NCBI RefSeq assembly: GCF_017948455.1
Contig: NZ_JAFFSU010000001.1
Location: 930,001-994,000, forward strand
Direction of reading: 5' to 3'
Length of the DNA: 64,000 bases
Origin: Streptomyces sp. GESEQ-4
GTDB taxonomy: Bacteria > Actinomycetota > Actinomycetes > Streptomycetales > Streptomycetaceae
Position 1 is the stretch's first letter. Each line of letters starts with the position of its first letter. Shown here one piece after another: positions 17,270 through 25,056 of the stretch. Made by a program: the position numbers and the translations under genes. The notes beneath the pieces are model-generated. The model saw only the letters and a program-made list of their open reading frames with translations. It was not told the DNA's origin and made no database searches.

Positions 17270-17288
17270 GACCGTATCCATCCGCCGT
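17241..17288. repeat. 24-bp imperfect tandem duplication at SDR/ligase junction
   Basis: GTCATGACCGTATCCATC occurs at 17241 and again at 17265; the 24-bp units differ only in their last bases (GGCGGT against CGCCGT). The copy repeats the last codons of the SDR gene, so the ligase has two M-D-T-V-M-T-P-P-like start regions and several possible ATGs. Confidence 0.85.
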
Positions 17289-18003
17289 CGACGAACAGGC
17301 ACTGACCCGTCACATAGCTCGCCTCGGCGGAGGCCAGCCATGCCACGGCCGCCGCCACCTCCTGCGGAGTGCCGAAACGGCTGATCGGCTGGGTGCGTAC
17401 GTGCTTCTCGCCGATCCGGACGAGGTCCTCGGCCATGGCGAGCATGGGCGTGTCGACGAAGCCCGGGCAGACGGCGTTGGCGCGCACGCCGGCCGGGCCC
17501 AGCTCGGCCGCGAGGGACCGCGTGAGGGTGGCGAGACCGCCCTTGGACACGTCGTACGCCACCTGTCCGACGTTGCCGATCATCGCCACGGAGGAGAGGT
17601 TGACCACCGCGCCGCCGTCGGCCCGGGCGAGCAGGGCCGCGGCGCGGCGCGACAGGAAGAAGGGCGCGTGCAGGTTGACGGACAGCACCTTGTGCCAGAT
17701 CTTCGGCGTGTGGTCCGCGAGCGTTCCGCGGAACCCGATGCCCGCGTTGTTCACCAGCACATCGAGTCCGCCCCAGGCCCGCTCGACGCGGTCCACCACG
17801 TCCTGGGCCTGCTCCTCGTGGGCGATGTTCGCCGGTACGGCGAGTCCGCCCACCTGCGCGGCCATGCGCTCGGCGGCCTCCTCGTCGATGTCGTTGACCG
17901 CGACCGTCGCGCCCTCCTCGGCGAGCCGGGTGACGATCGCCGCGCCGATGCCCCTGCCACCGCCGGTGACCAGCGCGGTGCGTCCCTTGAACAGTTCGTT
18001 CAT
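17266..18003 (-). CDS. SDR-family oxidoreductase (FabG-like)
   Basis: A 245-residue classical short-chain dehydrogenase. The cofactor motif is T-G-G-G-R-G-I-G near residues 13-20. N-N-A-G is near 86 and the active site has S-S near 137 with Y-D-V-S-K near 150. D-I-D after strand 2 points to NAD(H) rather than NADP(H). The C-terminus V-D-G-G-W is standard. It would interconvert a 3-hydroxyacyl-CoA or alcohol with its ketone. It overlaps both neighbours by ATGA within the thiolase-to-CocE operon. Confidence 0.93.
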   Translation of the reverse strand: MNELFKGRTALVTGGGRGIGAAIVTRLAEEGATVAVNDIDEEAAERMAAQVGGLAVPANIAHEEQAQDVVDRVERAWGGLDVLVNNAGIGFRGTLADHTPKIWHKVLSVNLHAPFFLSRRAAALLARADGGAVVNLSSVAMIGNVGQVAYDVSKGGLATLTRSLAAELGPAGVRANAVCPGFVDTPMLAMAEDLVRIGEKHVRTQPISRFGTPQEVAAAVAWLASAEASYVTGQCLFVDGGWIRS

Positions 18004-19124
18004 TCGTAGCTCCCCACGAGTCGCTCCAGTGCTTGGAAGTGCCTCTCGTGCCTGCTGGCCGTCGCGTAGTCCACCGGGCGCCGCCGCGTGAGCGCCGCTT
18101 CGAGTCCGGTGTGCGTGGCCGGGTTGCGTACGGTCAGCAGCAGGGCGTCGCTGCCCGCGCCGCAGCCGTAGCCGAGGACCGCGATCCGGTCGCCGGGGAG
18201 GGCCAGCTCCAGTGCCCGGGCAAGTCCCAGCAGAGGTGCCGCCGCGCCCGTGTCGCCTATGCCGTGCGCGACGACGCAGGGCAGGGCGGAGCGGTCGGGC
18301 TGGCCGAGACGCCGGGCCAGCCGGATCGGGGTGATGGCGTCCGGCTGCGGGCCGGCCAGGAAACGCAACGGCTTGCTGGGCGGGCCGAGTTGTTCCCAGG
18401 CGGTGACGCAGTGGTCGTACAGCCCGATGTCGGTGGCCGTCATCACCGCCCCGCCGGTGCGGATGTGCCGCTCGCCGTCGGCGCGGAAGCCGTCGTTGGT
18501 GTCGGAGACCGCCGAGCCGACGGCGTCCACGGTGGCCAGCGTGGCGTCGCGGGTGACCAGGAGTGCCGCCGCTCCGGAGCCCGCGGTGTACTCCTGCGGA
18601 TCGCCCGGCGCGATATGCGGTCCCAGCGTGTCCGTCCCCACCGCCAGCGCCGCCTCGGCGAAGCCGGCCCGCACCCAGGCCAGCGCGCACAGCAGGGCGG
18701 CCGTCCCGGACTTGCCGGAGAACTGCACGTCGGCGGCGAAGGACGCGGGCGGCAGGCCGGCCATGTCGGCCAGCAGCGCCGCACTGGCCTTGGTGAGGTA
18801 CGGGCCGGTCTGCGAGCCGAAGAAGACCGCCTGCGGTGTCGCGGACGCCTCGCGCAGGGCGACGGCCGTGGCCTCGGCCGCCAGCGTCACCGCGTCCGCG
18901 TCGGGGTCGCACACGGCGCGGTGGGTGACGCCCTTGCGCCGCACCACGTCCAGCGGCACATTCCGCCACACCTCGTGGATCTCCTCCACGGCGAGCCGGC
19001 CGGCGGGGAGCGCCGTGCCGATCGCGGAGATCCCCACGTCGTGCGGGGCGGGACCGGGCGTGTTCCCGGCGGCGTCGGTGACGTCCACGGGGATGCCGGT
19101 GAGCCGGGGCCAGTCGCCGCTCAT
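18000..19124 (-). CDS. HMG-CoA synthase-like thiolase-fold protein lacking the catalytic Cys
   Basis: A 374-residue protein of the archaeal-type HMG-CoA synthase group. Members form complexes with a thiolase and a DUF35 protein, and both genes lie directly upstream. The segment aligned with the nucleophile (F-A-C-K-A-G-T in archaeal enzymes) reads F-S-G-K-S-G-T here, so the cysteine is glycine. The rest of the fold looks intact: G-T-A-L-P-A at the N-terminus, A-V-G-T-D-T, Y-T-A-G-S-G-A-A-A-L-L and H-G-I-G-D-T-G-A-A-A-P. It may be a structural or substrate-channelling partner, as in the PhlA-PhlC-PhlB acetyltransferase complex. That reading is inference. It overlaps both neighbours. Confidence 0.85.
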   Translation of the reverse strand: MSGDWPRLTGIPVDVTDAAGNTPGPAPHDVGISAIGTALPAGRLAVEEIHEVWRNVPLDVVRRKGVTHRAVCDPDADAVTLAAEATAVALREASATPQAVFFGSQTGPYLTKASAALLADMAGLPPASFAADVQFSGKSGTAALLCALAWVRAGFAEAALAVGTDTLGPHIAPGDPQEYTAGSGAAALLVTRDATLATVDAVGSAVSDTNDGFRADGERHIRTGGAVMTATDIGLYDHCVTAWEQLGPPSKPLRFLAGPQPDAITPIRLARRLGQPDRSALPCVVAHGIGDTGAAAPLLGLARALELALPGDRIAVLGYGCGAGSDALLLTVRNPATHTGLEAALTRRRPVDYATASRHERHFQALERLVGSYE

Positions 19125-19573
19125 CGCGCCCTCCGCGGCCGGAACTTGTAGCCGTACTGGTAGGGCCCCGAGGCCTCGCGCCGCCACTTGCGGACGACCA
19201 GCTCGACCTCGGTCCCTTCGGCCACGGCCGGGGGATCGCCGTCGTGACCGGCGTCGACGTCGACGAGTTCGGTGAGCACGTGGGGTCCGTCCTCCAGCTC
19301 GACGATGGCGAAGGGGCGGGCGGCGCGGCCGGCGTGGCCGATCAGCGGGGTGTGGTCCTCCGCCGTGCCCACCACCCGGCCGAAGGGCGCCAGTTCGCTC
19401 TCGCGCAGGTCGCGCGAGCGGCAGTCGGGGCAGACACGGCGTGCGGGGAAGAACGTCAGCCCGCAGCTCGTGCAGTGGTTGCCGACGAGGCGGTAGCGAC
19501 CGGCACGCGAGCGCCAGGCCTTGGCGGGGGTCGGGGTGGCGATGCGGTAAATCGGTTCCGTGGGGGACCACAT
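19121..19573 (-). CDS. DUF35 zinc-ribbon/OB-fold protein
   Basis: A 150-residue Zn-ribbon plus OB-fold protein. Four cysteines (C34-T-S-C37 and C48-P-D-C51) form the zinc site, followed by F-G-R-V-V-G-T and a C-terminal G-Y-K-F-R-P-R. Such proteins bridge thiolase-fold enzymes and bind the CoA adenine end in the archaeal thiolase/HMG-CoA synthase complex. They also partner Ltp2-type aldolases in steroid side-chain breakdown. Here it sits between the thiolase and HMGS-like genes, so a three-protein complex is likely. It overlaps the HMGS-like start. Confidence 0.92.
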   Translation of the reverse strand: MWSPTEPIYRIATPTPAKAWRSRAGRYRLVGNHCTSCGLTFFPARRVCPDCRSRDLRESELAPFGRVVGTAEDHTPLIGHAGRAARPFAIVELEDGPHVLTELVDVDAGHDGDPPAVAEGTEVELVVRKWRREASGPYQYGYKFRPRRAR

Positions 19574-19606
19574 GGAGCGCTGTCCCTCCTTTCCTGCGTG
19601 GGTCGT

Positions 19607-20794
19607 TCAGCGTGGGCGCCGCAGCACGGCGACGGCGCTGGTGGCGTTGGAGCCGCCCATGGACTGGCAGACCGCGATCTCCGCGTCCGGCACCTGGCGT
19701 TCCCCGCACCGGCCCCGCAGTTGGAGTGCCGACTCCACGGCGACGCTGATCCCGGTGGCACCGGTGGGATGACCGAGGCCGATCCGGCCGCCGTCGGTGT
19801 TGGCGGGGCAGCGGCCCTCCAGCGCCGTCTCCCCGTCGGCCACCGCCGCCGCGGCCTTGCCCGTGGGGAAGATCCCCAGCCCCTCCAGGTGCAGCGCGCC
19901 CATCACGCTGAAGCAGTCGTGCACCTGGGCCAGATCGATGTGCTGCGGCTCGATGCCGGCCTGCGCATAGGCGGCCTTGGCGGCCACCGCCGTCGGCACC
20001 GCCTCGGCGATGTCGGCGCCCGCAGAGGCCGGATGGCCGAACTTCGCGGCCAGGACGTTGGGCCCGGTGGCCTGCGCGATGCCCGCGATCTCCACCGGCT
20101 CGCACGCTCCCGGAGTGTCGTCGCGGCGCATCAGCACGACCGCCGAGGAACCGTCACAGGCCCGTCCGCAGGCCGCCCGCGTGATGGGCCGCGACACCAT
20201 GGGACTGTCGAGGACCTGCGGCACGGTGAGTTCGGGCCGCCCGTGATCGACGGCGTTCGGGTTGCGTGTGGCGTACCAGCGGTCCTGTACGACCCACTGG
20301 GCGATCGCCTCGTGCGTGGCGCCGTACTTGCGCATGTACTGGTCCTGCATCAGCGCCATGAGGTCGACGTAGTCGAAGCCCGCCGGCGCCTCGAACTCGG
20401 CGTCGGGGAAGTGCAGCATCGAGTCGGCGGTCGACGCCGTGTCCGACACCTTCTCCACGCCGATGACCAGCACGGCCCGCGCCATGCCGGCGGCGAGGGC
20501 GGCCACGGCGCCGCGCAGGGCCACCGTGCCTCCGGCGCAGGCGGCGTTGACCTGGCTGAAAGCCCTCGGGGCGAGGCCGAGTTCGTCGGCGGCTACGGCA
20601 CCGAGGTTCTGCTGCTCGAACGTCTCCGGCAGCGATACCGACACAAAGCCGTCGGTGATGTCCCCGGCGTCGAGGCGCGCGTCCTCAAGGGCCGAGAACG
20701 CGGACTCGACGACGAGGTCCTTCCAGTCCCGCGCCGGGAAGAAGCCGTGCCGCGTGATCGCGGCGCCGGCGATGACAACTCCCGTTCCATCCAT
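19607..20794 (-). CDS. Thiolase (SCP-x/lipid-transfer type)
   Basis: A 395-residue thiolase of the SCP-x/acetyl-CoA acetyltransferase-like group that works with DUF35 proteins. The nucleophile is in N-A-A-C86-A-G-G. V-H-D-C-F and G-L-G-H-P-T-G-A-T-G hold the two histidine-containing loops, and C-Q-S-M-G-G lies at the position of the second cysteine region. Its possession of the cysteine separates it from Ltp2-type aldolases. It should cleave or form a beta-ketoacyl-CoA together with DUF35 and the HMGS-like protein. It is the first gene of the leftward operon; the palindromic operator ends 24 bp upstream of its ATG. Confidence 0.92.
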   Translation of the reverse strand: MDGTGVVIAGAAITRHGFFPARDWKDLVVESAFSALEDARLDAGDITDGFVSVSLPETFEQQNLGAVAADELGLAPRAFSQVNAACAGGTVALRGAVAALAAGMARAVLVIGVEKVSDTASTADSMLHFPDAEFEAPAGFDYVDLMALMQDQYMRKYGATHEAIAQWVVQDRWYATRNPNAVDHGRPELTVPQVLDSPMVSRPITRAACGRACDGSSAVVLMRRDDTPGACEPVEIAGIAQATGPNVLAAKFGHPASAGADIAEAVPTAVAAKAAYAQAGIEPQHIDLAQVHDCFSVMGALHLEGLGIFPTGKAAAAVADGETALEGRCPANTDGGRIGLGHPTGATGISVAVESALQLRGRCGERQVPDAEIAVCQSMGGSNATSAVAVLRRPR

Positions 20795-20817
20795 GGGAAG
20801 ACCCCGCTTCACGAGGG

Positions 20818-20835
20818 TTAATGAATGTTCATTAA
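20818..20835. promoter_or_regulatory. 18-bp perfect palindrome upstream of thiolase operon
   Basis: TTAATGAATGTTCATTAA is a perfect dyad (8-bp arms around TG). Its centre matches the site at 6015-6028 and lies at the same distance from the start codon. The A+T-rich site stands out in the surrounding G+C-rich DNA. It is probably a TetR-type operator for the leftward operon, and it may also affect the divergent KAS operon. Confidence 0.8.
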
Positions 20836-20932
20836 TGTCCGGGAGGATGTACGGACTGTCAAGGCGGTGCGCACGAGGTTTCTCCGGCGGGCGGCGCCGG
20901 AGCACCGGGGCGGGCGCGCGGAGGCCGACCGG

Positions 20933-20971
20933 CCGGTACCGCGAGTCCCGGCGCGGCCCTCCGGGCGGTAC
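20933..20971 (+). promoter_or_regulatory. Double GGTAC promoter element, copy A
   Basis: CCGGTACCGCGAGTCCCGGC begins at 20933, with a further GGTAC at 20967. The copy at 25898-25936 matches 19 of 20 bases in the first block and keeps the second GGTAC at exactly the same offset (32 bp between GGTAC repeats, about three helical turns). It lies 110-148 bp upstream of the KAS start. This is most simply an activator-binding site for the rightward operons; the LuxR protein at 35933-36553 is a candidate reader by position. Confidence 0.75.
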
Positions 20972-21080
20972 CTGTCGTGCCTGGCCGCCCGGGCCGTGCC
21001 GGGATGTGCTGATGGGGAGCGCGTTTCCCGGCTCACTCACCACGCTCCGGCGACCAACCGCTGTCGACAGGGAGGCCCCC

Positions 21081-22373
21081 ATGCCGCATTCGGCCCGCGT
21101 AACCGGTACGGCGTTCGAGGACGTGCTCATCACCGGTCTCGGCTTCGTACTGCCGGGCGCCGACAGCCCAGAGGTGGCCTGGCGACAGTTACGGGAAGGA
21201 GACTCCCAGCTCAGCGCGCTGCCGCCGGTCCTCTCCTCCGGCACCGGCATTCACAGCGCCGGCCGGCTGGGGGACTTCGAGCACACGCCCTACCTGCCGG
21301 ACCTGCCCGACAACTTCGCCAAGCGGTACAGCCGGGAGATCCTCGTCGTCCTCTCGGCCGTGCAGAACGCCGCGCGGGACGCCGGACTGGCGGACGACGG
21401 AGCGATCGACCCGCCACGCACCGGGGTCGTCGCCTCCTGCTCCCGCGGACCGGCCGAGTGGTGGTCCCAGACCGCCTCGGGCACGGCCTGGGACCCCGCC
21501 CGCCCCCCGGTCTCCCCGGCCCAGGCGGTCTTCGCCTCACTGGCCGGGACACCCGCGTCGCTCAGCGCCGTCCGGCTGGGCGCGCAGGCACTGGTCTCCA
21601 CCGTCAGCAACGCCTGCGTGGGCGGCCATCAGGCGCTGGCCCTGGCAGCCCACGAGATCCAGCGCGGCGCCGCCGACGTGATGTTCGTCGTCGGCCACGA
21701 ACTCCCGCTCACCCCCGAGGTGTTGCAGGTCTACTCGGCGTCCGGCACCAGCGTGCTGTCCCGGGACACCGAACCCCGGCGCGCGATCAAGCCGTACGAC
21801 CTGCGCAGGGACGGCTTCGCGCTCGGCGAGGGCGCCGTGGTCGCCGTACTGGAACGCAGACAGCACGCCGAGGCCCGGCAGGCACCCGTCTACGCCGCGC
21901 TGCGGGCCTGCCACAGCATCAGCGAGGCCGCCCACGCGACCCGGATGGACCTGAGCGGGCAGAGCACGGCGCGGCTGATGGCCGACACCCTCGACACGGC
22001 GGGCGCCTCGCCGGGGGAACTGGACTACATCTGCGGTCACGGAACCGCCACCCGCTACAACGACCTGGCCGAGAGCCGCGCGCTCGGCCACCTCTTCGGA
22101 CCCCGGCGCGGCGACTGGACGCCGCTGGGCTCCGTCAAACCGGTCTACGGCCATCTGCTGGGCGCCGCGGGCCTGGTGAACTGCGCCGCGCTCGCCCTGA
22201 TGCTCAAACACCAGTGCCTGGCGCCGACGATCAACTGCGAGACCGTGGAGCCCGAGTGCGACCACGACCACGTCACCGAAGGCGCCCGCCCCGGCGAGGT
22301 ACGCCTGGCGATGTCCCTGGCCTTCGCCATCGGCAGCCAGAGTTCCGCGCTGATCATGGAGGCCGCCGGATGA
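21081..22373 (+). CDS. Beta-ketoacyl synthase (KAS I/II type), complete triad
   Basis: A 430-residue KAS. The condensing triad is intact: C179 in S-N-A-C-V-G-G, H320 in C-G-H-G-T-A-T, and H358 in K353-P-V-Y-G-H-L-L-G-A-A-G. It should catalyse decarboxylative Claisen condensation. No ACP gene accompanies it, so the acyl carrier is unclear. Codon 37 is TTA (21189-21191), the rare codon read by bldA tRNA in Streptomyces. The start follows GGGAGG. It heads a rightward operon (KAS, CoA-transferase, KAS III, SDR) with ATGA overlaps. Confidence 0.93.
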   Translation: MPHSARVTGTAFEDVLITGLGFVLPGADSPEVAWRQLREGDSQLSALPPVLSSGTGIHSAGRLGDFEHTPYLPDLPDNFAKRYSREILVVLSAVQNAARDAGLADDGAIDPPRTGVVASCSRGPAEWWSQTASGTAWDPARPPVSPAQAVFASLAGTPASLSAVRLGAQALVSTVSNACVGGHQALALAAHEIQRGAADVMFVVGHELPLTPEVLQVYSASGTSVLSRDTEPRRAIKPYDLRRDGFALGEGAVVAVLERRQHAEARQAPVYAALRACHSISEAAHATRMDLSGQSTARLMADTLDTAGASPGELDYICGHGTATRYNDLAESRALGHLFGPRRGDWTPLGSVKPVYGHLLGAAGLVNCAALALMLKHQCLAPTINCETVEPECDHDHVTEGARPGEVRLAMSLAFAIGSQSSALIMEAAG

Positions 22374-24052
22374 CCCCGGTGATGGCCGCCGACCCCGACG
22401 AGCTGTGCGGGCGGTTCCTGAGGCCGGGCATGCAGGTGCACATCGCCTCGACCATGTCCCGCCCCAACGCCCTGGTGCTGGCGCTCGCCCGGGTCTTCCG
22501 GGGCACGGGCCAGTTCCGGATCAGCGTCAACGCCCTGCACGCCGGCGTGCACGCGCTGACCATGGCGGGAGTGGTCGAGCACGCCGTCATCGGCTTCGCG
22601 GGCGACACCTTCCCGACGTCCCGCCCCAACCGGCTCTACGCGAGGCTGCCCGAGGGCGACCCGTTCCCGGTCGAGGAGTGGAGCCTGCTCTCCCTGCTGC
22701 AACGGCTGATGGCGGGAGCCACGGGCGCCCCGTTCGCGGTCAGCACCTCGCTGTCCGGCTCCGATCTGCCGCAGGGGCACCGGCAGTTGGACGCGCTGCG
22801 GCACGAGACGGGAGAGGCCGTGCTGGTGCCCGCGCTCCGCCCCGACGTGACGCTGCTGCACGCGCAGTGCGCGGACGAGCGGGGCAACCTGTCTCTCTCC
22901 GGTCCCGTCGCGGAGGGCTGGTGGGGCGCGCTGGCGGCCGAGCGGGGCGTCCTCGCCACGGTGGAGACGGTGCGCGCGGACCCACCCGCGGGCGCGGCCT
23001 GCCAGATCCCGGCCGAGCGGGTGCTGGGCCTCGCCCCCTGCCCGTACGGCGCCCACCCGCAGGGCCTCACACCGCTGCCCGACGCCGGAGTGGAGGGCTA
23101 CCTCGACGACTACCTGTTCCTGGAGGACCTGGCCCAGGCGTGTGCCGATCCCGCCCTCACCGAGGAGTGGTTCGAACGGTGGGTCACGGGAACAGGCGGA
23201 CACCAGGGATACCTGGCCAGGCTGGGGGAGACACGGCTGGCCGGCCTCCACCCGGCCGCGCCGGTCACCGCGGCCGTGCCCGACGTCATCGCCCGCTCCG
23301 CGCCACCGACCGACCGCGAACACCACCTGGTGCTGGCGGCCCGCACCATCGCCCGCACCCTACGGACACGGGGCTACGGCACCGTCCTCGCCGGCATCGG
23401 CACGGCCCACGTGGCCAGTTGGCTGGCCGCACGCCTGCTGCACGAGGAGGGCGTCCACGTCCAGGTCGTCAACGAACTCGGCATGATCGACTTCCTGCCG
23501 CGGGCCGGGGACACCTTCCTGTTCTCCCAACGGCATGTGCAGGCGTGCCGTCAGCACGCCGGGACGTGGGAAGTGCTCGGCGGCCTCGTCGCGGGCGGAG
23601 CCGACCGCACCCTGGGCGTCCTGTCCGCAGCGCAGATCGATCAGCAGGGCCGGATCAACACCAGCCGTACGCCCGGCGGCGGCTTCCTGGTCGGCTCCGG
23701 CGGCGCCAACGACGTGGCCAGCCATGTGGAGACGATCGTGGTGACGGCCGCATCACCGCGCCGCTGCCCCGAGACGGTCGGCTTCGTCACCAGCCCCGGC
23801 CGCAACGTCAGCCAAGTGGTGACCGAGTTCGGCTGCTTCGAACGGGACAAGACGGGCGAGCCCTTTCGCCTCGCGACCTGGGCACCTCCGCCCGGCCTCG
23901 TCAGCGCCGACGCCGCGGGCCCCGCCGAGACCGTGCGGGACCGCACCGGATGGCAGGTCAGGATCGCCGACCCGCTGCGGCACGAACCGCCCCCGACCGC
24001 CGGCGAACTGGCCCTCCTGCGCTCGATCGACCCCGAAGGGATCTACCGATGA
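22370..24052 (+). CDS. Fused family I CoA-transferase (alpha and beta halves)
   Basis: A 560-residue protein in which both halves of a family I CoA-transferase are joined. The first half (to about residue 270) resembles GctA/IpdA-type alpha subunits (I-A-S-T-M-S-R-P-N-A, H-A-Q-C-A-D-E-R-G-N). The second half (about 310-560) resembles the beta subunit, with V-V-N-E-L-G-M-I-D-F-L-P, G-S-G-G-A-N-D-V-A-S-H and F-V-T-S-P-G-R-N. The glutamate in N-E-L-G is the candidate for the acyl-CoA thioester residue. IpdAB relatives open steroid rings as CoA esters, so transfer and hydrolysis are both possible. It overlaps KAS and KAS III by ATGA. Confidence 0.85.
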   Translation: MTPVMAADPDELCGRFLRPGMQVHIASTMSRPNALVLALARVFRGTGQFRISVNALHAGVHALTMAGVVEHAVIGFAGDTFPTSRPNRLYARLPEGDPFPVEEWSLLSLLQRLMAGATGAPFAVSTSLSGSDLPQGHRQLDALRHETGEAVLVPALRPDVTLLHAQCADERGNLSLSGPVAEGWWGALAAERGVLATVETVRADPPAGAACQIPAERVLGLAPCPYGAHPQGLTPLPDAGVEGYLDDYLFLEDLAQACADPALTEEWFERWVTGTGGHQGYLARLGETRLAGLHPAAPVTAAVPDVIARSAPPTDREHHLVLAARTIARTLRTRGYGTVLAGIGTAHVASWLAARLLHEEGVHVQVVNELGMIDFLPRAGDTFLFSQRHVQACRQHAGTWEVLGGLVAGGADRTLGVLSAAQIDQQGRINTSRTPGGGFLVGSGGANDVASHVETIVVTAASPRRCPETVGFVTSPGRNVSQVVTEFGCFERDKTGEPFRLATWAPPPGLVSADAAGPAETVRDRTGWQVRIADPLRHEPPPTAGELALLRSIDPEGIYR

Positions 24053-25056
24053 CCGTCTTCTGCCCGCCCGTCCAGCTCGCCGGGATCGGCCACGACTTCC
24101 CCGGAGAGCCGGTCCGCAACGACCACTTCACCAGCAGGCCCGAACTGGGCGTGGACGAGGAGTGGATCCTGCGCCACACCGGCGTCGCCGCCCGGCACTG
24201 GCCGCCGGAGGGCGAACGGCACGTGGACATGGCCGAGCGCGCCGCCCGCCGGGCGCTCGCCGAGGCCGAGCTGGACCCCGGCGACATCGACGTCATCCTC
24301 GGCACGAGCGCCACCGCGCGCCCCCGCGTCAATCCCACGAGCCCCGGCAACAACTACATGGACGTCGCCCTGCCGGTGCAGCGCCGCCTCGGCGCCCCGA
24401 AGGCGATGTGCCTGGACGTGACCGGCGTCGCCTGCTCCGGCTTCCTGCACGCCTCCGCCGTCGCCCGCGGCCTCATCGCCACCGGCCACCGCACCGTCCT
24501 GATCGTCTGCGCCGAGAACCCCCGGCCGATCCTCAACTTCTCCTACCGCAACTCCGTCCTGTTCGGCGGCGGCGCCGCCGCGGGCGTGTGGCGGGCGAAC
24601 CCCGGGTCGGACGACGGTCTGCACGCCGTGACACTGCACTCCGACGCCACCCACTACGACGCCTTCGACATCGACGAGCACGACACGATGGTGATGAAGG
24701 GGAAGGTCGTCGGCGAGTTCGCGCCCGGCGTGCTGGCGGACGCGACCCGGCGGGTTCTGCGGCAGGCGGACGCCGACCTCGACGACGTCGACTGGATCAT
24801 CCCGCACCAGGGCAACATCAACCTGATCCACGACGTGCAGGACGCCCTCGGCATCCGCGACGACAAACGCGTGCTGCTCAACATCGAGCGGCGCGGCAAC
24901 ACCTCCAGCGTCAGCGTGCCCAGCTGTCTGTCGGAGTACGTCCACGACGGCACGATCGCGCGCGGCGACCGCATCCTGAGCATGGCCATCGGCCGCGGTT
25001 TCAGCTGGGGCGCGATGCTCTTCAGCTACGGCCGCCCCCGCCCGTGGGAGCAGTGA
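24049..25056 (+). CDS. KAS III-like condensing enzyme (copy 1)
   Basis: A 335-residue FabH-fold protein with a complete triad: C129 in T-G-V-A-C-S-G-F, H253 in I-I-P-H-Q-G-N, and N284 in R-G-N-T-S-S. Family members prime with an acyl-CoA or transfer acyl groups to oxygen or nitrogen nucleophiles. Lys/Arg residues for ACP docking cannot be judged by eye. The G-R-G-F-S-W-G-A C-terminal loop is conserved. Its start overlaps the CoA-transferase stop and its stop overlaps the SDR start (TGATG). It belongs to the same superfamily as the protein at 29323 but is clearly divergent from it. Confidence 0.93.
   Translation: MTVFCPPVQLAGIGHDFPGEPVRNDHFTSRPELGVDEEWILRHTGVAARHWPPEGERHVDMAERAARRALAEAELDPGDIDVILGTSATARPRVNPTSPGNNYMDVALPVQRRLGAPKAMCLDVTGVACSGFLHASAVARGLIATGHRTVLIVCAENPRPILNFSYRNSVLFGGGAAAGVWRANPGSDDGLHAVTLHSDATHYDAFDIDEHDTMVMKGKVVGEFAPGVLADATRRVLRQADADLDDVDWIIPHQGNINLIHDVQDALGIRDDKRVLLNIERRGNTSSVSVPSCLSEYVHDGTIARGDRILSMAIGRGFSWGAMLFSYGRPRPWEQ

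Noticed and set aside
18000-20105. 701-codon leftward frame suggesting an HMGS-like fusion
   Set aside because: The residues before the ATG at 19124 are low-complexity Arg/Gly shadows of the DUF35 and thiolase genes. The HMGS-like protein starts at 19124.
20825-21080. Possible small gene in the divergent thiolase-KAS promoter
   Set aside because: Open frames through this region are extensions of shadow frames. The segment holds the palindrome and the GGTAC element and looks regulatory.
22405-25056. 883-codon frame covering part of the CoA-transferase and all of KAS III
   Set aside because: Only the part from 24049 has KAS III motifs; upstream of that it is a shifted shadow of the CoA-transferase. 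It is not a fusion protein.
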